A DNA stretch of 32,014 bases from Flavobacteriaceae bacterium bin25 (GTDB taxonomy: Bacteria > Bacteroidota > Bacteroidia > Flavobacteriales > Flavobacteriaceae), in contig MPMN01000035.1 in the NCBI GenBank assembly GCA_002238525.1, forward strand, positions 1 through 32,014, given 5' to 3'. A program made the translations under genes and the position numbers. This document shows, one piece after another, positions 26,850 through 32,014 of the stretch. The notes under the pieces are model-generated. The model made no database searches and was not told the origin of the DNA. It saw nothing but the letters and a program-made list of their open reading frames with translations. Each line of letters starts with the position of its first letter. The stretch's first letter is position 1.

Positions 26850-27665
26850 CTAGATGTTTGCCATCACTTTATAGGGATCTTCTTCATTTGAAACTATCCC
26901 TAATTCTTCATAGATAAAATCGAAAGTAGACAATAACAAGGGTTTGTTGTTTACCAGTGCTACATTATGCTCAAAATGAGCACTTATCGATCCGTCTATT
27001 GTGTATATCGTGGAATTATCCTTTCCCATAAACACCTGAAATCCACCTAAATTGATCATAGGTTCTATGGCTAAGACCATACCATTTAAGAGTTTTTTTC
27101 CATAACCTCTTTTGCCATAGTTGGGAACTTGTGGCTCTTCATGAAGCTTTCTTCCCAATCCATGTCCCACCAAATCTCTTACAATTCCATATCCACTGAT
27201 GGTATTGTGATGTTGAATCGCGTATGAAATATCTCCAACCTTATTGCCATAAACAAATTTTGAAATACCCAAATAGAGGGACTCTTTTGTGATTTTGAGA
27301 AGTTTTTTTTTATCGGGAGATACTTCTCCAATTTCAAAAGTATATGCATGATCTCCATAAAAGCCATCCATCAATACTCCACAATCAATGGAAATAACAT
27401 CGCCTTGTTCAAAGGGGATATCATTAGGAATCCCATGGACAACCACATTGTTGGGGCTAATACACAAAGTATTGGGAAAACCATACAACCCTTTAAACCC
27501 AGGTTTTCCACCATTATCTCTTATAAATTCTTCTGCAAGTCGATCCAATTCAAGGCCTGTTGCTCCGGCGACGACCTTTTTGGAAATGATCCCCAAAGTT
27601 CGGGACACTAGCTGTGCACTTTGACGAATTAATTCGATTTCCTCTAATGATTTAAGCTTAATCAA
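26850..27665 (-). CDS. map: Methionine aminopeptidase type I
   Basis: This 271-residue cytosolic enzyme removes N-terminal Met from nascent proteins. The dinuclear metal ligands are Asp94, Asp105, His168, Glu201 and Glu232 (in SIDCGV, YGDHAY, VGHGLGRKLHE, AIEPMIN and SAHFEHNVAL), and His78 occupies the substrate-contact position in VVHGIP. There is no N-terminal zinc-finger extension. The C-terminus is about 20 residues longer than the Escherichia enzyme. It sits 10 bases after the thioredoxin-fold gene. Confidence 0.97.
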   Translation of the reverse strand: MIKLKSLEEIELIRQSAQLVSRTLGIISKKVVAGATGLELDRLAEEFIRDNGGKPGFKGLYGFPNTLCISPNNVVVHGIPNDIPFEQGDVISIDCGVLMDGFYGDHAYTFEIGEVSPDKKKLLKITKESLYLGISKFVYGNKVGDISYAIQHHNTISGYGIVRDLVGHGLGRKLHEEPQVPNYGKRGYGKKLLNGMVLAIEPMINLGGFQVFMGKDNSTIYTIDGSISAHFEHNVALVNNKPLLLSTFDFIYEELGIVSNEEDPYKVMANI

Positions 27666-27675
27666 CTTTCATCAT

Positions 27676-28248
27676 TTAAAAGCCAAAATAGGCATGTTGA
27701 TATGGCTGTCTATTAAGAATCAGTGAAAGATCTTGGGCGAGGCTTTGTACGGGAAACTCTACTATTCGGTTCAGTTCCTTATCCTTATCAAAAATAATGA
27801 GTGTGGGGACATGAAGAACCTCGTAATTCTTTTCGATTCCACTTGGGCTATTTTTTTCTTCGGTTAGGGCATACATTTCGATTTTTTGGTGGTTTATACC
27901 CAATGAATCCAAGATCTTGATCATAGAACCCAATTCTCTATGGGTATCTGGACACCATGTTCCGATAAATAATTTAGCGGTTAATCCTTGAGCCAAAAAT
28001 TTATGTTTTGATGTCCAATTTTCGGGTATCCTATACCGATCGTAGGATTTTTTATACCATAGATTATAAGTAGGGTTTAGTTCGAGGTTTTTCCGGTTGA
28101 TTTGACCAACGAGTATGGTATCGTTCTCGGAGGTTATCATCTGGGTAGCCTCCAGTGGTTTTAGTTCTTTGTTCTGGCTCATTCCTAGTTTGCAATTTAT
28201 ACAGAACAATCCCATGAGCAGTATAGTTGAGGGGAATAGATATTTCAT
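27676..28248 (-). CDS. Thioredoxin-fold exported protein with a CxxT motif
   Basis: This 190-residue protein has an N-terminal signal of about 18 residues; Cys16 or Cys19 could be a lipid-attachment Cys but neither lipobox is good. The fold is indicated by AKLFIGTWCPDTHRE (Trp98, Cys99) followed 46 residues later by HVPTLIIFDKD with the cis-Pro148. The motif is WCPDT: the second Cys of CxxC is replaced by Thr, so it cannot act as a classical dithiol oxidoreductase alone, though a monothiol role is possible. It is 2 bases downstream of gpmI and 10 bases before map, so it is in one transcript with them. The reason for this grouping is not evident. Confidence 0.8.
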   Translation of the reverse strand: MKYLFPSTILLMGLFCINCKLGMSQNKELKPLEATQMITSENDTILVGQINRKNLELNPTYNLWYKKSYDRYRIPENWTSKHKFLAQGLTAKLFIGTWCPDTHRELGSMIKILDSLGINHQKIEMYALTEEKNSPSGIEKNYEVLHVPTLIIFDKDKELNRIVEFPVQSLAQDLSLILNRQPYQHAYFGF

Positions 28249-28250
28249 AT

Positions 28251-29774
28251 TTAGATAATTAGAGAGTGTCTGTCCATTGACTTTGGTTTTCTTATATCCA
28301 TCAAATCCAATACGGTAGGGGCAATATCGCCTAAAATACCATTTTTGATTTTTCGTTTTAAGGGATCAACCAATATCAAAGGTACAGGATTTGTCGTATG
28401 CGATGTATGAGGAGACCCGTCTTTGTTTTTCATGGTTTCAGCATTCCCATGGTCAGCCAGAATAAGACAGATGTAATCATGATTCAAAGCAGCTTTAACC
28501 ACTTGTTTTAAACAAGAGTCTACTACTTGGCATGCTTGAATTGTAGCATTTAAAATTCCGGTATGTCCCACCATATCTGGATTGGCAAAATTGAGGCAAA
28601 TAAAATCGGGGTGATGGATTTTGATGTGTTTGATAAGTTTGTCTCTGACCTCATATGCACTCATCTGGGGTCTTTGATCATAAGTGGCTACTTTTGGGGA
28701 GGGACAAATTATTCTTTCTTCTTTTTCAAATGGTGTTTCTCTCCCGCCATTAAAAAAATAGGTGACGTGGGGATATTTTTCTGTTTCGGCAATTCGAAGT
28801 TGTGTCTTGCCTTCCTTTGAAAGTACTTCTCCTAGGGTTTGCTTTATATCTTCTCGGTCAAATAGAATCTTGATATCATTGAATGAATCGTCATAATTGG
28901 TTAAAGTAACAAAGTATAAATCTAGTGGATTGAGACTGTACTGGGGAATTGATTTTTGGGATAATGCTTTGGTTAATTCTCTACCTCTATCTGTTCTGAA
29001 GTTGAAAAACAATACCACATCACCTGGACGAATAGTTCCATGGGGTTTCCCGTCTTGGTCTAGTGGGAAAATTGGGGGCATAAATTCATCTGTAATGCCC
29101 TTTCGATATTGTTCTTTTACGGTTTCCAAGATATTTTTTGTAGCTATCCCTTTCCCTTGTACTAGTAAATCATAGGCTTTTTTTATACGTTCCCAGCGAT
29201 TATCTCTATCCATAGCATAATATCTCCCAATAACAGACCCGAGTTGTCCGGTAGATTTTTTCATGTATCTAATAATTCGATCTAAAAAATCTACTCCTGA
29301 TTTGGGATCGACATCTCTACCATCAGTAAAAGCGTGTACCAAGACTTTATGATGATCGTTCTTGGTTATTACATCTATCAAACCCTCCAGATGTTCGATA
29401 TGAGAATGCACACCGCCGTCGGACAAAAGTCCCAATAGATGAATAGTTTTTTGTGTTTTTTTAGCCTGTTGGATGCTTTGAGTTAATACTTTATTTTCTT
29501 GAAGGGTATTGTTTTTTACCTCAAGTGAAATTTTGGCCAGATCTTGATAGACAATTCTTCCAGCACCTAAATTCATATGACCTACTTCGCTATTACCCAT
29601 TTGTCCTTGAGGTAACCCCACATGTGGACCATCTGTACGTAGGTAGGCGTGAGGGTATTGGTCATAAAGACTGTCGATAAAAGGGGTATTGGCCAAATCA
29701 ACCCCTGATACTTCTTTATCTGGCGCGATACCCCACCCATCTAGGATCGCCAGAAGAACTTTTTGACTCACCAA
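28251..29774 (-). CDS. gpmI: 2,3-bisphosphoglycerate-independent phosphoglycerate mutase
   Basis: This 507-residue cytosolic glycolytic enzyme interconverts 3- and 2-phosphoglycerate. It belongs to the alkaline phosphatase superfamily: metal-binding Asp12 in LAILDGWG and the phosphorylated Ser62 in GQMGNSEVGHMNLGAGR. FTDGRDVDP, GRYYAMDRDNRW, NFANPDMVGHTG and LADHGNAE complete the active site. The length is normal. It opens the four-gene operon and is divergent from rsgA with 81 bases between the start codons. Confidence 0.97.
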   Translation of the reverse strand: MVSQKVLLAILDGWGIAPDKEVSGVDLANTPFIDSLYDQYPHAYLRTDGPHVGLPQGQMGNSEVGHMNLGAGRIVYQDLAKISLEVKNNTLQENKVLTQSIQQAKKTQKTIHLLGLLSDGGVHSHIEHLEGLIDVITKNDHHKVLVHAFTDGRDVDPKSGVDFLDRIIRYMKKSTGQLGSVIGRYYAMDRDNRWERIKKAYDLLVQGKGIATKNILETVKEQYRKGITDEFMPPIFPLDQDGKPHGTIRPGDVVLFFNFRTDRGRELTKALSQKSIPQYSLNPLDLYFVTLTNYDDSFNDIKILFDREDIKQTLGEVLSKEGKTQLRIAETEKYPHVTYFFNGGRETPFEKEERIICPSPKVATYDQRPQMSAYEVRDKLIKHIKIHHPDFICLNFANPDMVGHTGILNATIQACQVVDSCLKQVVKAALNHDYICLILADHGNAETMKNKDGSPHTSHTTNPVPLILVDPLKRKIKNGILGDIAPTVLDLMDIRKPKSMDRHSLII

Positions 29775-29855
29775 TAATTTTTTTTGTAAAAATATAGATT
29801 CATTAGGCTCAATTCGGGCTTTGATGATAAAAAATCAAGTTAATTTGACTTTGAA

Positions 29856-30782
29856 ATGTTACAAGGGACAGTCTATAGTTCAATGGGAAAACAGTATTGG
29901 GTAAAAACTGAGCATGGACTATATAAATGTGTTTTAAGGGGACGGATTCGGTTAGACGATCATGGGAGTACAAACCCGATTTCAGTTGGTGATAGTGTTT
30001 CTATTTCTACAATAGAGGACGATAAGGTCTTATCCGGCATTATCCAAGAAATCCACCCACGAAACAACTATCTTCATCGAAAATCTACTCAACATTCCAA
30101 TAAGAGACAAATACTGGCCTCCAATATTGATCAAGCTTTGTTGGTTGTCACCTTAGAATACCCCAGAACCCACATCCAATTTATAGATCGGTTTCTAGTT
30201 ACCCTTGAGTTTCAAAATATTTTAGGATGTTTGGTTTTCAATAAGATGGATTTGTATAATTCGGAGCAACTAAAGACTATTGAGAGACTAAAGACTGTTT
30301 ACCGGAACATCGGTTACCCTGTTTTCAATATATCTACAATATCATACCGGAACATAGACAAGTTAAAACACTCTATGAACAATAAACTAAATTTATTTGT
30401 AGGAAATAGCGGAGTTGGTAAAACTTCTATCATCAATTGTTTAGACAAAACCTTAGATCTAAAGACCAGCAATTTGACTGCTCGAACATCAGTTGGGCGT
30501 CATACCACAAGGAGGGCACAAATAATTGATATCAACCAGAAAATTCGAATAATTGATACACCAGGAATTAAAGGATTGGGTTTAATAGATATTCCTACAG
30601 AAAAAATAAAACACTTATTTCCCGAATTTATCAAAGTGAGTCATCTTTGCACTTATTCTGATTGTAATCATATAGATGAGCCAAATTGTGGTGTATTGGA
30701 TTATATGGAAATGGGGGAAATTGCTCAGTCTAGATACGATAGCTATTTAAGCATGTTGCAACCGGATTCAAGATATAGATAA
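29856..30782 (+). CDS. rsgA: Ribosome small subunit-dependent GTPase RsgA
   Basis: This 308-residue GTPase acts in late maturation of the 30S subunit. An N-terminal OB domain (1-75) is followed by a circularly permuted GTPase domain, with G4 NKMD (129-132) ahead of G1 GNSGVGKT (183-190) and G3 DTPG (234-237). The C-terminal zinc site uses Cys265, Cys270, His272 and Cys278. The start ATG is close to a TGACTTTG sequence (29846-29853) resembling a -7 box, so the ORF may be almost leaderless or the true promoter lies further upstream. It is followed at one base spacing by dtd. Confidence 0.96.
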   Translation: MLQGTVYSSMGKQYWVKTEHGLYKCVLRGRIRLDDHGSTNPISVGDSVSISTIEDDKVLSGIIQEIHPRNNYLHRKSTQHSNKRQILASNIDQALLVVTLEYPRTHIQFIDRFLVTLEFQNILGCLVFNKMDLYNSEQLKTIERLKTVYRNIGYPVFNISTISYRNIDKLKHSMNNKLNLFVGNSGVGKTSIINCLDKTLDLKTSNLTARTSVGRHTTRRAQIIDINQKIRIIDTPGIKGLGLIDIPTEKIKHLFPEFIKVSHLCTYSDCNHIDEPNCGVLDYMEMGEIAQSRYDSYLSMLQPDSRYR

Positions 30783-30783
30783 A

Positions 30784-31236
30784 ATGCGTATAGTTATTCA
30801 AAGAGTGATTAGGGGGTCTGTCGTTATAAATAATGTAGAGACTCGTTCTATTGGTATGGGGTTGGTAGTTTTTTTAGGTATTGAACATAGGGATGATAAT
30901 AGGGATGTTGAGTGGCTATTGAGAAAATTATTGCAGATGCGAATTTTTAGTGATGTAGAAAACAAAATGAATCTTTCATTATTGGATGTTGGAGGGGATT
31001 TATTGATTATTAGTCAATTCACTCTCATGGCTTCAACTAAAAAAGGTAACAGGCTTTCTTTTATTGAAGCAGCAAATCCTAGTCAAGCTATACCATTGTT
31101 TGAACATTTCATCTCCATGGCCGAAAGTGCGTTGCCTGGCAAGGTGTTCTATGGAGAATTTGGTGCAGATATGAAAGTTTCATTAATCAATGATGGTCCG
31201 GTTACTATCATCGTTGATTCACAAAATAGAAAATGA
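30784..31236 (+). CDS. dtd: D-aminoacyl-tRNA deacylase
   Basis: This 150-residue cytosolic enzyme removes D-amino acids mischarged onto tRNA. The start MRIVIQRVIRGSVVI, the SQFTLMAST motif with its catalytic Thr, and the cross-subunit Gly-Pro motif in NDGPVTI are all present. The length is full. It is tightly coupled to rsgA. A long AT-rich spacer follows, with no terminator I can certify. Confidence 0.96.
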   Translation: MRIVIQRVIRGSVVINNVETRSIGMGLVVFLGIEHRDDNRDVEWLLRKLLQMRIFSDVENKMNLSLLDVGGDLLIISQFTLMASTKKGNRLSFIEAANPSQAIPLFEHFISMAESALPGKVFYGEFGADMKVSLINDGPVTIIVDSQNRK

Positions 31237-31789
31237 TTCCATGTGCAAGCTTATCATTTTATCTTGTAAGTAGTTGTTAATCATCATTTTTGGATTTATA
31301 AAATATACTACGCACTACTTTTTTACGCTTTCTTGATATTGCTTTCCTTTGAACACCCCATAATACTTGTAATCTGATGGTATTGTAATTCTTCTCGATT
31401 GGTATTGGTGGGGTGAAAATTAGATATTTCTCATAATAAACTATAAATAAGCACTAGACATATGAAAAAATTACCTATAACATATCCTATTAATCATAAA
31501 CATATATACCAAATGTTTAGTGAATTGCTCATCCCCAACTTCTTATCCAAGACATGTATTTAACAAATATAATATATATTATGATAAAGTTGCATAATGA
31601 TTTTCAATCGATCTTCATGGACTCCATTTACTGATATCACAAATTATACCATATATACTATTATATTGCTCATTTAATTTATATATTTGCGATGTAGTTA
31701 AACATGTTGACCTATAACTAAAAGAAGCTGAGAGTGAACTAACCCGATATATACACATATATTACACAATTAATTTATACATTTTCTAT
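31237..31789. other. AT-rich spacer with no gene, probably including the left end of an insertion sequence
   Basis: There are no credible ORFs in these 553 bases. An imperfect inverted repeat pairs CACCCCA (31354-31360) and nearby AATAC with GTATT and TGGGGTG (31409-31415). The segment from about 31440 on is very AT-rich with many TATA steps. The left end of the IS630-type element should lie here but I could not place it. Confidence 0.55.
31354..31415. repeat. Imperfect inverted repeat downstream of dtd
   Basis: CACCCCATAATAC at the left and GTATTGGTGGGGTG at the right form an interrupted stem with about 36 bases between the inner pairs. On the plus strand it is followed by AAAATTAG and not by a T run, so it is a poor terminator. 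A mobile element end or decayed repeat is possible. Confidence 0.3.
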
Positions 31790-32014
31790 ATGGCCAAACA
31801 AATAGATATACAAGTAAAAGAGAGTGAGGATGAACTGAAGAAGCTCATATCTAAGCAAAAGACCCTCACCAATAAAAGTAGAGTTATGATGCTTCTGTTG
31901 GTAAAACAAGGGAAAGTGACTTACACTAAGGACTTGGTCCCCTGGCTTAAGGTTTGCCGTAGAACTATTTATAGTTGGATGAGTATATACGCTCAATACG
32001 GTTTAAAGGAATTA
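31790..32014 (+). CDS. IS630-type transposase, N-terminal part, cut by the window edge
   Basis: An ATG at 31790 opens a frame of 75 codons without a stop to the last base. The product starts MAKQIDIQVKES and contains a helix-turn-helix pattern: SRVMMLLLVKQGKVTYTKDL, then RRTIYSWMSIYAQYGL. This matches the HTH regions at the N-terminus of IS630-family (Tc1/mariner-like) transposases. The DDE catalytic domain is outside, so the family call is by the HTH layout only. A minus-strand frame at 31775-31996 is its antisense shadow. Confidence 0.7.
   Translation, partial: MAKQIDIQVKESEDELKKLISKQKTLTNKSRVMMLLLVKQGKVTYTKDLVPWLKVCRRTIYSWMSIYAQYGLKEL

Noticed and set aside
31775-31996. Minus-strand frame of 73 codons at the right edge
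   Set aside because: It is antisense to the IS630-type reading frame, which has a clear helix-turn-helix pattern, and has no motif of its own.

Overview
The window looks like the chromosome of a marine or salt-adapted member of the Bacteroidota, probably near Cytophagales. The signs are a SusC/SusD outer-membrane pair, a DUF3078-type protein, a complete Na+-translocating NADH:quinone oxidoreductase (nqrABCDEF), AT-rich spacers, little Shine-Dalgarno signal, and -7 boxes of the Bacteroidetes form TAnnTTTG. The lineage is inferred from gene content and style, not from a marker gene.

Layout. (1) 1-885 is a frameshifted IS1634-type transposase on the minus strand that runs off the left edge, followed by an AT-rich spacer. 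(2) 1293-4163 (+) encodes a sulfatase lipoprotein and a Gfo/Idh/MocA oxidoreductase. (3) 4282-10137 (-) holds a DUF3078 protein and, as a separate operon, susC-susD with a strong terminator. (4) 10381-12341 has a class I aspartate-type aminotransferase divergent from rsmG. (5) 12466-15236 (-) has an unrecognised exported His-rich protein and pruA. (6) 15237-15826 is a 590-base spacer with a MITE-like inverted-repeat element and the nqr promoter. (7) 15827-26034 (+) is nqrABCDEF, an M16 metallopeptidase and apbE. (8) 26087-29774 (-) is the tightly packed operon gpmI, thioredoxin-fold protein, map, SAM methyltransferase. (9) 29856-31236 (+) is rsgA-dtd. (10) After an AT-rich spacer, an IS630-type transposase begins at 31790 and leaves the window.

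How the genes fit together. Nqr couples NADH oxidation to sodium export, and the ApbE encoded 3.3 kb downstream is the enzyme type that attaches FMN covalently to NqrB and NqrC, so the cluster carries complex and maturation factor together. PruA makes glutamate and NADH that Nqr could oxidise. The sulfatase, oxidoreductase and SusCD pair suggest uptake and processing of a sulfated substrate, but the SusCD pair is on the other strand and the link is only positional.

Most of the window is ordinary core metabolism. I saw no CRISPR array, tRNA, rRNA, toxin-antitoxin or defence system, and nothing I can defend as a new multi-gene system. The less explained items are the palindromic element before nqr, the His-rich exported protein, the CxxT thioredoxin-fold protein and a few structured spacers.
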